Below the pieces are notes generated by a model that made no database searches, had not been told where the DNA came from, and saw only the letters and a program-made list of their open reading frames with translations. A stretch of DNA of 51,417 nucleotides from Bacteroidota bacterium (GTDB lineage Bacteria; Bacteroidota; Bacteroidia; Bacteroidales; FEN-979): contig JAPLDI010000041.1 of NCBI GenBank assembly GCA_026391795.1, forward strand, positions 1 to 51,417, in the 5' to 3' direction. A program made the translations under genes and the position numbers. Shown here piece by piece: positions 25,401 to 33,943 of this stretch. Each line of letters starts with the position of its first letter. The first letter of the stretch is position 1.

Positions 25401-28354
25401 ACAATACGTTCGATGGGAATCTGCTGGTTTTCGTGGGCTGAAAGAAACCGGTTCATGGTGTTCCTTACTAATTCTGAAAAAGTTATCTCTTCAGGAAATG
25501 TAAAACGGACAGGAAGGCTGTTGATAAAGACACCGGTCAGCAATTCAAGTTCAGGCGACATCCGGTTTGCCACAGGAAAACCCAGAACAAAGTCATCCTG
25601 CAAAGAATACCGGTTCAGGAGGATCGCAAAGGCACTGAGAAGAGGCATTGATAATCCGGTACCGTTATTATTGCTTAAAGTTGCCAATCTTCCTTTGAGT
25701 TCGGGATCAAGAGAAAAGTGATACTCACTGCCGTTGTAGGTGGTTGTTTTTGGGCGGTGGAAATCCAGCGGCAATTGCAACAATTCAGGCGCTCCTGCAA
25801 GTTCCGTTTTCCAGAACGCCACCTGGTTTCTGTATTCCTCTCCCCTGAGCCATTCATTCTGCCATTGGGTAAAATCGGTGTAGGTAACCGGAATTGCAGG
25901 AAGTTCAACGGGGTGATGATTCAGCAAAGAATGATAAACTTTTTTTATCTCGTCAAGGATGATCCCGAGAGAAATTGCATCTGAAATAATATGATGAAGA
26001 TTGATGAGGAAGACGAACTCCCTGTTTCCCAGGATCAATAACTGAAACCGGAACAGCGGACCCGTGCTCAGGCTGAATCTGTAACCGGCATTTGCGAGCG
26101 AGTACTGTGCGATCAGGGCCGGGATCGCTTCTCGTGATTCTTTCTCCAGGTGGATCACAGAAAGGTTTGCCGGAACCTCCGCTAACACTTTCTGAACAGG
26201 TTTGCCATTCACCTCCGGGAATACGGTCCGCAGGGATTCATGCCTCCCGATTAGAAAACTGAGCGTTTGGTTAAGGAGATCAACATCCAGCTCCCCGCTG
26301 ATTTTGTAATCGAGCGGAAGGTTGTAGGCAACCATGCCCGGATCAAATTTCTCCATGAACCAGATGCGGCTTTGGGAAGAAGAGAGCGGGTATTCGTTGT
26401 GTGGAGTCGACAGATGCTGTATCCTGGCATCTTTCCCATCCCCGGCATCACCATACGATTCGATATGCCTGACCAATCCTGAGATCGTAAGGCGCTTAAA
26501 GATGGCCCGGAAAGGGATATCAACATTAAATTCTTTCTTTATCCTGGTTATCATCTGAACCGCTGTTAGTGAATGGCCTCCAAGTTCAAAGAATTCGGAC
26601 CGGATACCGACCTTGTCAATTTTTAATATTTCTTTCCAGATTTTCGCAAGACGGATTTCATGCTCTGTAACCGGTGCGACGAAATCAAGGTCTTCTTCAC
26701 CCGCAGGAATTACGGAAGATGCGAGAGCTCTTCTGTCAACCTTATTGTTTGCTGTGAGCGGAACCTCATTCAATTTTGCTAATACTGAAGGTATCATGTA
26801 ATCAGGTAATTTTAATTGTAAAAAATCACGAAGCTGAGCGGAAATGATTTCCGACTCCGTTTTAGTTGTATAGAATGCTACAAGTATTTTCTCTCCGGCA
26901 GTATCCTCCTTTACAATCACAATCGCATCTTTGATCCCGGGATACGTTGAAAGGACAGATTCAATTTCCCCAAGTTCAATCCTGAACCCCCGGATCTTGA
27001 CCTGGTTATCGATCCGGGTAATAAATGCAAGGGATCCATCGGGTAAATACTTCACAAGATCTCCGGATCTGTAGATACGTTCATCCGGATTTTCACTGAA
27101 TGGATTGCGGACAAACTTTGCAGCGGTCATTTCAGGATTGTTCAGATATCCGGGAGAAAGCCCGTCACCACCAATGAACAGTTCACCCGGAACACCGATC
27201 CGGACTGGAAGCATATCTGCATTTAAAACATACAGTTTATTATTGTCGAAAGGGCGCCCAATGGAAACAACACCTTCTCCGGATTCATCATCTGCGGTGA
27301 CTTTCCTTGCGGTGTTGTAAATCGTGGTTTCGGTTGGGCCATAACAGTTCCAGACTTCCTTAGTCCGGGCGAGAAGTTCTCCTGCCAGTTCCCTTGTCAT
27401 AGCCTCTCCTCCGCTGATGATCTTAAGATCCGGTTTCCCTTTCCACCCCGACTGAATCAGCATTCGGTGCGTAACCGGAGTTGCCTGAAAAATAGTGGCT
27501 CCGCTCGTAGCGAGCTTCTCTGAAAGCAAATCCATGCTCATGGCAGTTTCCAGGGAACCCAGAACCAGTTTTGCACCGTTCAGAAGGGCAAGGTATATAT
27601 CGAGTTCTGCCAGATCGAAGGCGATGGTGGTCACGGTAAACAGAATGTCGCTTGACGATACCCTGAGCAGCTTTGAAAAAGAATTGACCACATTGACCGT
27701 TGAACGCTGAAGCACAGGAACTCCTTTTGGTTTCCCGGTCGAGCCGGAGGTAAAAAGAATGTACAACGGACTCATTGCATCCCCGAGATCAAGATTGTCT
27801 TCAGGTTCCAGAACGTAATTCTCCTTTTCATCAAGGAGGAGTATCCGGGCCTTCGAATGAGGTATTTTATCAAGCAGAGAACGTTGGGTAAGGAACAGAA
27901 CCGGGCGCGCATCTTCAAGGACGAGTTCCTGACGGGCCTTCGGGTAGATCGGGTCGAGCGGAAGGTACGAGGCACCGGTCTTTGAAATGGCAAGCAATCC
28001 CGCGATCATGTCAACCCCTCTTTCAAGGCATAGGGCTATGATGGTGCCCTTATATGCTCCCTGCTTAACAAGGAAATGTGCCAGCCGGTTTGCCTTGAAA
28101 TTCAGATCCGAGTAGGTAACCTGTTCGCCTTCATAAACAACGGCGATTGCATCCGGCGAACGCAAAACCTGTTCTTCAAAAAGGTGATGAACGCATTTAT
28201 CAGAAGGATATTCAACCGTTGTATTGTTCCATTTATTCAGAATTTTATCTGCTTCCTTTGAAGTCATTCCGGGAAATTCATGGAATAAATCAATGACACC
28301 TTCAGTTTTCCGATCCATCCTTCGCATCTTTTTCCTTGCTATTTCACTTTTCAT
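22409..28354 (-). CDS. Non-ribosomal peptide synthetase, A-PCP-C-A-PCP-TE
   Basis: 1981 aa from the ATG at 28354, which overlaps the upstream NRPS stop by 11 bp; the frame is open to 28498 but those codons lie in the other gene. Domains: A1 (about 40-545; LFTSGSTGKPKG, CYGPTETT, YRSGDLVKY, NKVDRRALA), PCP1 (about 560-640; FFELGGHSL), C (about 655-1080; LSSSQSRIWFME, HHIISDA), A2 (about 1095-1600; LYTSGSTGKPKG, GYGPTETT, YKTGDLVKY, NKVDRKALP), PCP2 (FFEIGGHSM), TE (about 1715-1975; VHGLGLN, GYSLGG, GEHSSTFAP). Active-site residues appear intact; the condensation motif is HHxxxDA rather than HHxxxDG. By manual alignment to GrsA the pockets read about DLLQIGCIYK and DILQIGGIYK, closest to glycine-type codes I know, so small residues are possible. 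It starts with an A domain, as a loading module does. Confidence 0.93.
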   Translation of the reverse strand: MKSEIARKKMRRMDRKTEGVIDLFHEFPGMTSKEADKILNKWNNTTVEYPSDKCVHHLFEEQVLRSPDAIAVVYEGEQVTYSDLNFKANRLAHFLVKQGAYKGTIIALCLERGVDMIAGLLAISKTGASYLPLDPIYPKARQELVLEDARPVLFLTQRSLLDKIPHSKARILLLDEKENYVLEPEDNLDLGDAMSPLYILFTSGSTGKPKGVPVLQRSTVNVVNSFSKLLRVSSSDILFTVTTIAFDLAELDIYLALLNGAKLVLGSLETAMSMDLLSEKLATSGATIFQATPVTHRMLIQSGWKGKPDLKIISGGEAMTRELAGELLARTKEVWNCYGPTETTIYNTARKVTADDESGEGVVSIGRPFDNNKLYVLNADMLPVRIGVPGELFIGGDGLSPGYLNNPEMTAAKFVRNPFSENPDERIYRSGDLVKYLPDGSLAFITRIDNQVKIRGFRIELGEIESVLSTYPGIKDAIVIVKEDTAGEKILVAFYTTKTESEIISAQLRDFLQLKLPDYMIPSVLAKLNEVPLTANNKVDRRALASSVIPAGEEDLDFVAPVTEHEIRLAKIWKEILKIDKVGIRSEFFELGGHSLTAVQMITRIKKEFNVDIPFRAIFKRLTISGLVRHIESYGDAGDGKDARIQHLSTPHNEYPLSSSQSRIWFMEKFDPGMVAYNLPLDYKISGELDVDLLNQTLSFLIGRHESLRTVFPEVNGKPVQKVLAEVPANLSVIHLEKESREAIPALIAQYSLANAGYRFSLSTGPLFRFQLLILGNREFVFLINLHHIISDAISLGIILDEIKKVYHSLLNHHPVELPAIPVTYTDFTQWQNEWLRGEEYRNQVAFWKTELAGAPELLQLPLDFHRPKTTTYNGSEYHFSLDPELKGRLATLSNNNGTGLSMPLLSAFAILLNRYSLQDDFVLGFPVANRMSPELELLTGVFINSLPVRFTFPEEITFSELVRNTMNRFLSAHENQQIPIERIVDELKVKRSMNNNPVFQVIFNYLAGFPTEFQLPGSVMTLLRGERISSQVDLTLTVNDEENGLNCVFEYNTNLFREETIARMAGHYLTLLGAVTENENLDTRSVPLLTNPENRLMLEEWNNTRMDYPAGKCIHELFEDQVRKTPDSIAVVFENEELTYRDLNAMANRLANYLLRQGAKEGTVVAICMRRSIDLLAGLLAISKTGATYLPLDPIYPKARLSLILEDAKPALVLSESSLAGSLPETESTIIFLENREVYSGEPSGNLTYGNAQNTAYLLYTSGSTGKPKGVQIKHHSVINLVCSMGKLLKVTAEDILLAETTISFDIAELEMYLPLFAGARLVIATESAALNVELLKEKIEESGATLFQATPVTFKMLVLSGWKGKQDLKLICGGEAFSQELASQLLTRCKEVWNGYGPTETTIYSVVKKIGQQDCNGDGYVPIGRPLDNTRVYVLNSKLVPVPVGVTGELYIGGDGVSTGYLNLPEMTGQRFIPDLFDRKPESRIYKTGDLVKYFADGTLLYLERADSQVKIRGFRIELGEIESAIAQYRGIKENVVVVREDIQGEKILVAYCVTDNFTLLDEAGLRLHLKEKLPDYMVPAAIVTMEKLPLTANNKVDRKALPEPANFSSAVSKEYVEPKTLTEKKLVTIWSSILKIERIGIRDDFFEIGGHSMIAVTMIIQIEKEFGIRLPLATLFDQTNIQSLAKVIEDGITPDKWRSLVTLRQGGSKKPLFLVHGLGLNVLLYTTVINHLDPEQPVYGLQAKGLNGIDQPLKTIEEIAAYYISEILTVDPQGPYRLAGYSLGGIIAFEMGRQLKEMGKDVNFIGLLDTVAEGSVRRLPLRGQIVSRSRYLVNYLFWNIAYFFKASGESKFSKFRRRWRGLSKKVRGIDIKVSKDDRVSKGEQRELPEYLHKVHRANLRAGRMYILKPYEGRVDLFKAAHQTFYIVDPVNYGWDKYASGGVVIHEIPGEHSSTFAPPNDKHFASILQRSIDETRIQS

Positions 28355-31300
28355 TAGTAATTCGTAATTCGTAATTCGTAATTTTTCCGATCCTGCTTTC
28401 ATCCATTGTCCGTTGAAGGATTTCTGCAAAATATTTATCGTTGGGCGGGGCAAAAGTACTGGAATGCTCTCCGGGTATTTCATGAACAACAACACCACCC
28501 CTTGCTACCCTGTCCCAGCCATACGTTTCAGGTTCCGGAATATAAAAAGTCTGTTTCTGTGCCTTGAAAAGATGCACGGTTCCGTTGTAGGGCCGGATAA
28601 AAAAGTTCCGGTTGGCCCTTCTGTTTGCACCATGAACCTTTCTCAGATATTTTGGCAGTTCACTTTTTTTGCCTTTCGAAACAATTTCTTTCTCATCGAT
28701 TTTGATATCAAGGCCCCGCACCCTCTTTACCAATCCTTTCCATCTCCTTCGGATTACGGAAAACTTGGTTTCATTGGGTTCTTTGAAAAAACTTGCGATG
28801 TTCCATGAAACATAACGCATCATGTAATTTATCCTGTACAGGTGCCTCTCCAGGAATGGCTGATGGGTTACAGATCCCTCAGCGGTGGCATCCAATACAC
28901 CCAGGAAACTTATCTCTTTCCCCATTTCCTCCAGCTGACGTGCCATTTCGTAAGCAATCCGTCCCCCCAGTGAAAAGCCGGCCAGCGCATACGGGCCCTC
29001 TTTGTCGATCGACTGGATCTCGGATATATAATAGGATGCGATTTCTTCAAGGGTGTCGAGCGGAGTATCAATTCCGTTCAGTCCCTTTGCCTGAAGACCA
29101 TAAACCGGCTGTTCGGGATCCAGGAAATTGATAATGGTTGTGTAGAGAAGGACGTTCAGTCCAAGTCCGTGAACAAGGAACAAAGGTTTTTTCGTCCCGG
29201 TGGGCCGTATTGGCACCAGCGACCTCCACTCAATGGATTCCGAATCCTGGTCAATCAGTTCAGCAAGCAGGTGTATGGTGCTGCGCTCAAACAGGGATGC
29301 CAGCGGTAAGCGGATGTTGAGTTCCTTCTCGATTTTCAGCATCAGCGAAACAGCAATCATCGAATGTCCGCCAATCTCAAAAAAATCATCATGGATACCA
29401 ATCTTCTTCTGGCTCAAAACAGATCCCCAGATTCGGGCAAGTTTTTGTTCTGTTTGGGTTTTCGGTCCGACATACACCGTCGATTCCCTTGAAACATTCA
29501 GGTCAGGATCGGGCAATGCATTCCGGTCAATCTTAAGGGTGCTCGTCAAGGGAAATTTCTCCATGGCTACAAACGCGGCAGGGATCATATAATCGGGCAA
29601 CCTTTCCTTCAGGTGCTGACGAAGTTCCTTATGGCTGATCGCTGATTTGTTCTCAAGCGTATAGTATGCAATCAGCATTTTCTCCCCGGAAGCATCTTCC
29701 CTTACGATCACAACATTTTCCTTGATCCCCTTCACTTGCAGAAGAACTGACTCGATCTCTCCCAATTCAATCCGGAATCCCCTGATTTTTACCTGGAAAT
29801 CAATACGGTTAAGAAAGGCTACCGTCCCGTCGGGTAAATACTTCACCAGGTCACCGGTTTTATAAAACCGCTTCTCAGGATCCTGTCCGAACGGATCCTG
29901 GATAAATCGTTCCTTTGTCATTTCAGGAAGGTTAAGATAACCAACCGATACACCTTCTCCCCCGATGTAGAGTTCACCGGGGATTCCCGCCGGAACAGGA
30001 ACTTTCTTTGAGTTCAGGACATATAAAAGGGTATTGTCAAGAGGCCTGCCGAGTTCCACATATCCATCACCGGTCGTATTCGCTGTATTAACTTGCTGAA
30101 CCAGTGAATAGATGGTGGTTTCTGTGGGGGCATATCCATTCCAGACCTCCCCGCAACGGTCCAGCAGTTTGCCGGCCAGCTCCCTCGAAAGTGCTTCCCC
30201 TCCGCTCAGGATCCTGAGATCCTTTTTACCTTTCCATGAACTGAGGATCAACATCTTAAAAGTCACCGGCGTTGCAAGGAACAGAGTCGCACCGGAAGAT
30301 TCGATCTTGCTTTTCAGCAACTCGATATCATGAACGGTCTCCTGGTTTGCAATGACCAGCCGGGCACCGTTCAGCAGGGGAAGATAGAAATCCATCTCTG
30401 CCACATCAAAGGCAACAGTGGTGACTGCCATTAACGTATCATGAGAAGTGACCTTCAATTTTTTCGTAATGGCATTCACAGCATTGAGCGTGGAATTATG
30501 TTTGACCTGAACGCCTTTTGGTTTGCCGGTTGAACCGGAAGTATAAAGTATATAGGCGGCTTTCTGCGGATTTCCGAATGCCAGGTTTTCCGCAGACTCA
30601 TTTCTGAATAACTCTTTATCGTCAACAAAAATGATTTCGGCCTTGTTCTCAGGAAGCTTTTCAATCAGCGAAGCCTGTGTCAGCATAAGAACCGGCTGCG
30701 CATCATCCAGGATGAGTCCCAGCCGTACCTTTGGATAGATCGGGTCCAGGGGAAGATAAGTACCACCGGTCTTGGCAATGGCAAGAATGCCGACCATCAG
30801 GTCAATGCTTCGTTCCAGGCAGATCGCAATGAACGTATCTTCCCTGGCACCTCTCCGCACCAGGTAATGGGCCAGCTGGTTTGCTCTTGAATTCAGCTCT
30901 GAATAGGTCAGTTCGTCACTTTCAAAGACAAGGGCAACCGAATCGGGGGTTTTTCTTACCTGTTCCTCAAACTGATGATGGATGCATTTGTCAAAGGGAT
31001 AATCAGCTTTTGTCTGATTCCAGTCCCAGAGCATCCGGTCGGATTCTTCAGGGGTAAGTATAGAAATCGTCCGTACTGGCAGGTCTTCCTTGGTAGGAAT
31101 TTGCTGCAGGAAGGAGAGAAAATGCCCTGCCAGGCGGACGATGGTCGTTTTAGAAAACAAATCGGTATTGTATTCAAAATTACAGTCGAGACTGGTCTTG
31201 TGATCATGGATGGTAAGCGTCAGATCAACCTGTGCTGTATCACGCACACCATCTTTCATTTCGAACAAAAGACCCGGGAGGCGGATCTCTTTCTGATATA

Positions 31301-32399
31301 CCGTAAGATAATTGAAAAGAGTCTGGAAGACAGGAGGCGAACTCATGTTCCGTTTCACCTTAAGCTCTTCGACAAGCCGCTCGAAAGGAACCTCCTGGTT
31401 CTCAAAGGCGGCGAAGAATTTCTGTTTCGTCAGGCGGACTGTATCCGTGAATGTGGTCTCCTCTGAAAATGTAAAACGAACGGGCAGACTGTTGATCAGC
31501 ACCCCGATCAGGGATTCAAGTTCAAAATGGTTGCGTTTTGCCACCGGAACACCAATGACAAGATCGTCCTGCAGTGAATACCTCGACAGGATTACAGCAA
31601 ATGCAGCCAGCAGCGGCGTGAACTGGCTGGTACCATTCTTCTGGCTGATCAATCCAAGCTTTTCTTTCAGTCCGCGGTCAATGCTGAAATGATATTCTGC
31701 TCCATGGTAGGTTTGAATTTTCGGCCGCGGATGATCTGCAGGAAGTTTCAGAATATCCGGGATGCCGGAAAGCTCTTTTTTCCAGTATTCAAGCTGCTGT
31801 TTATATTCATCACCTTTAAGCCATTGCTTTTCAGAAGAAGCATAATCAGAATAGTGATACAACAACGGAGCAAGGTCAACCGGCTTATCTTCGGCAAATG
31901 ACTGGTAGACAGAAACCAACTCCTCCATAAAAATTCCAACGGATGAGGCATCGCAAACCAGGTGGTGGAAATTCAACAACAGGTAATATTCCTGGTTTCC
32001 CGTTACCAGTAACCTGAAATGACAGAGTGGCCCATGTACAATGTCGAATTTGAATTTTGCATGTTCAAGCGATTGTTTCCGGATGAATTCAATCTTATTC
32101 TCTTCCGTTCCATCTTCAAAATAAAGGATCTCAAGGGGAACGTCAAGTTCCGCCAGGACCTTTTGACTGGGAAGACCATTTACATCCACGAAGATGGTCC
32201 GCAAGGCGTCGTGACGCTCAATCAGATGATGAATGCTCCGTTCCAGGAGATGCGGATTCAGATTCCCGGAAACCTTGAAATCGAGAGGTATATTATAGGC
32301 TGTTGTTGATTTATCCAGGTTTTCCATGAACCAGATTCGGCTCTGGGAAGAGGAAAGCGGATAGAGGCCGGTTGGTTGAAGCGTTTGTGTAAGTGTCAT
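28344..32399 (-). CDS. Non-ribosomal peptide synthetase, C-A-PCP-TE
   Basis: 1351 aa. Order: C (about 10-440; LSSSQSRIWFME, HHLVCDA), A (about 455-965; LYTSGSTGKPKG, YKTGDLVKY, KIRGFRIELGEIE), PCP (about 985-1060; FFEIGGHSM), TE (about 1080-1335; VHGLGLN, GFSLGG, GEHSSTFAP). In the A domain the usual core A5 GYGPTE is GYAPTE, and the lysine-containing A10 region reads LTSTLKIDRNALP. The specificity pocket by manual alignment is about DVMLLGGIYK, with no code I recognise. The last residues (GKITNYELRITNEK) come from a short heptamer repeat, not from the TE fold. It precedes the second NRPS and follows the Wzy-like gene by 52 bp. Having its own TE while starting with a C domain is unusual; it may take the product of the other NRPS or act on a separate donor. 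Confidence 0.93.
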   Translation of the reverse strand: MTLTQTLQPTGLYPLSSSQSRIWFMENLDKSTTAYNIPLDFKVSGNLNPHLLERSIHHLIERHDALRTIFVDVNGLPSQKVLAELDVPLEILYFEDGTEENKIEFIRKQSLEHAKFKFDIVHGPLCHFRLLVTGNQEYYLLLNFHHLVCDASSVGIFMEELVSVYQSFAEDKPVDLAPLLYHYSDYASSEKQWLKGDEYKQQLEYWKKELSGIPDILKLPADHPRPKIQTYHGAEYHFSIDRGLKEKLGLISQKNGTSQFTPLLAAFAVILSRYSLQDDLVIGVPVAKRNHFELESLIGVLINSLPVRFTFSEETTFTDTVRLTKQKFFAAFENQEVPFERLVEELKVKRNMSSPPVFQTLFNYLTVYQKEIRLPGLLFEMKDGVRDTAQVDLTLTIHDHKTSLDCNFEYNTDLFSKTTIVRLAGHFLSFLQQIPTKEDLPVRTISILTPEESDRMLWDWNQTKADYPFDKCIHHQFEEQVRKTPDSVALVFESDELTYSELNSRANQLAHYLVRRGAREDTFIAICLERSIDLMVGILAIAKTGGTYLPLDPIYPKVRLGLILDDAQPVLMLTQASLIEKLPENKAEIIFVDDKELFRNESAENLAFGNPQKAAYILYTSGSTGKPKGVQVKHNSTLNAVNAITKKLKVTSHDTLMAVTTVAFDVAEMDFYLPLLNGARLVIANQETVHDIELLKSKIESSGATLFLATPVTFKMLILSSWKGKKDLRILSGGEALSRELAGKLLDRCGEVWNGYAPTETTIYSLVQQVNTANTTGDGYVELGRPLDNTLLYVLNSKKVPVPAGIPGELYIGGEGVSVGYLNLPEMTKERFIQDPFGQDPEKRFYKTGDLVKYLPDGTVAFLNRIDFQVKIRGFRIELGEIESVLLQVKGIKENVVIVREDASGEKMLIAYYTLENKSAISHKELRQHLKERLPDYMIPAAFVAMEKFPLTSTLKIDRNALPDPDLNVSRESTVYVGPKTQTEQKLARIWGSVLSQKKIGIHDDFFEIGGHSMIAVSLMLKIEKELNIRLPLASLFERSTIHLLAELIDQDSESIEWRSLVPIRPTGTKKPLFLVHGLGLNVLLYTTIINFLDPEQPVYGLQAKGLNGIDTPLDTLEEIASYYISEIQSIDKEGPYALAGFSLGGRIAYEMARQLEEMGKEISFLGVLDATAEGSVTHQPFLERHLYRINYMMRYVSWNIASFFKEPNETKFSVIRRRWKGLVKRVRGLDIKIDEKEIVSKGKKSELPKYLRKVHGANRRANRNFFIRPYNGTVHLFKAQKQTFYIPEPETYGWDRVARGGVVVHEIPGEHSSTFAPPNDKYFAEILQRTMDESRIGKITNYELRITNEK
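28355..28386. repeat. Short tandem heptamer repeat at the junction of the two NRPS genes
   Basis: About four copies of GTAATTC (period 7) covering the last codons of the upstream NRPS and ending just before the start codon of the next. Translated it gives the ITNYELRITN string often seen where this dispersed repeat enters coding frames in Bacteroidetes. Confidence 0.8.
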
Positions 32400-32451
32400 G
32401 GTTCTTAATAATTATTTTTTTCCTTTCTGGCAGAAGTTTTTCTGACAGAGA

Positions 32452-33912
32452 TTACTTTTTCGTTGTTTGAATGTCAAGCGTTGAACTGTTAAACATTAAT
32501 GCCATGGATGTATAAATCAAAAGGCTCGTGGGCATGGTACCGAGAACGGCGTTTCCGTACGAAGCTACCATGACCCCCATCATTCCAGAAGCCAGTGCTG
32601 CCATTTTTAGTTTAAGAACAGGGTCCCTGATCCTGTACATGATCCGGTAAGAACTTTTGATCAGGATATAAAAAAGGATGAAAAGATGAAGTGCCAGGCC
32701 TACAATTCCCTGCTCTGCCCAGATCAGCACATACCAGCTGTCGGTAGCAATATTTGAAAGAAATGCATCCGGTGAATACGCTTTCGCCTTGACACCGGCG
32801 TTGCCGATGCCTCCCCCGAAAGGCCTTGTAGCCAGGTAGCTGCTCAGTTTTTTTTGATTTTCAATGCGAACCTGCAACGAAGGATCATTGGGGTTGAATG
32901 CTGAGCGCATCCTGCGGATAAAGGTATTGTCCTGCCCGATGAACGTGAACTTAAAGAATACGAATACAATGGCTAGCAAAATCATCCCGGAAATCAGCAC
33001 GGTACCGCTCCGCCGGAGAATGAAGAAGAAGGCAAATCCTGCAAGAGGAATGCTGATGGCCCCACGCGTACCCGACAGGAACATCCCTGCAAAACCCAGG
33101 GCAGCAACAACAAGAAAAAATATCCTCCGGTTCCGGTTCCTGTCTGCAAAAGCAACGATCACCGCCATCACTGCCGAATAGGCCTGGTTGGCTCCAAATT
33201 GGCCTGCATCGCTCATGAAAGAAAAAGCACGGAGCTGCCCCCAGATGATGTGGGTCTGCCCGGCTGAAGTACTCAGCCAGAGCTGCTCCCAGGGATCGGG
33301 ACCCAGCGTGATCTGCATGATTCCTTTAAGACTGGCGAGGATGGATAAAACGCCCCAGATCGTAAAGAAAACATCCAGCTTGCGCATGTTATCAATGAAC
33401 AGCAGAACAAGCGGCACGATCAGCATCATGTAAAGCGATATGCCACGCATCCCTGAAAACCAGGCTGCATGACTCTGTGCTTCGGGGTTAAAGAATTCCA
33501 GGATTGAATAGCCGAGCCAGACCGCAGCCAGAAGCGTGATCTCTTTCTTTGCAGGTTTCCAGATCCCCTTATCATAGAAATGCCTGAAAATAAAGGCGAC
33601 ATAGGTCAACACAAGGACGATGTCCAGCCCTAACCCGATCTGGATATCCGAATCAATGTATCGTGAAAATCCAAGGAGGACAAATCCCATGACAATAGCA
33701 GCCCACAGGCCGGTAATGGGTTTGCGGAAAAGCCAGTAAAAATAGAGCAGGATGAAAGGAAGGGCGACCAATGCCAATCCACCGCCTACGCCAAGATGGG
33801 TGATCACCCAGATTGACAGGGCCGTCATCATCAGGAGGAAAAGCACATATTTTGGTGTGCCCAGCCTTTCTGCTCCGGTTGACGTTTCAAACTGATTGAT
33901 ATCCTTTTCCAT
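32452..33912 (-). CDS. O-antigen ligase/polymerase family protein (Wzy-like)
   Basis: 486 aa from the ATG at 33912, preceded by the SD-like AAAGGAAG; the frame is open to 34032 but would overlap the flippase gene. It has about 11-12 hydrophobic segments, a large periplasmic loop (about 330-400) and the conserved region GGGIGNAGVKAKAYSPDAFLSN..SWYVLIWAEQGIVGL, typical of the O-antigen ligase/Wzy superfamily (Wzy_C). In the Wzx/Wzy pathway this enzyme links undecaprenyl-pyrophosphate repeat units in the periplasm. It follows the flippase by 31 bp and precedes the NRPS by 52 bp, placing the peptide synthetases squarely inside the polysaccharide assembly operon. It could equally be a ligase transferring a glycan to another acceptor. 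Confidence 0.88.
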   Translation of the reverse strand: MEKDINQFETSTGAERLGTPKYVLFLLMMTALSIWVITHLGVGGGLALVALPFILLYFYWLFRKPITGLWAAIVMGFVLLGFSRYIDSDIQIGLGLDIVLVLTYVAFIFRHFYDKGIWKPAKKEITLLAAVWLGYSILEFFNPEAQSHAAWFSGMRGISLYMMLIVPLVLLFIDNMRKLDVFFTIWGVLSILASLKGIMQITLGPDPWEQLWLSTSAGQTHIIWGQLRAFSFMSDAGQFGANQAYSAVMAVIVAFADRNRNRRIFFLVVAALGFAGMFLSGTRGAISIPLAGFAFFFILRRSGTVLISGMILLAIVFVFFKFTFIGQDNTFIRRMRSAFNPNDPSLQVRIENQKKLSSYLATRPFGGGIGNAGVKAKAYSPDAFLSNIATDSWYVLIWAEQGIVGLALHLFILFYILIKSSYRIMYRIRDPVLKLKMAALASGMMGVMVASYGNAVLGTMPTSLLIYTSMALMFNSSTLDIQTTKK

Positions 33913-33943
33913 TGTCGACTCTTCCTTTGCCTTTTGTGATTGA

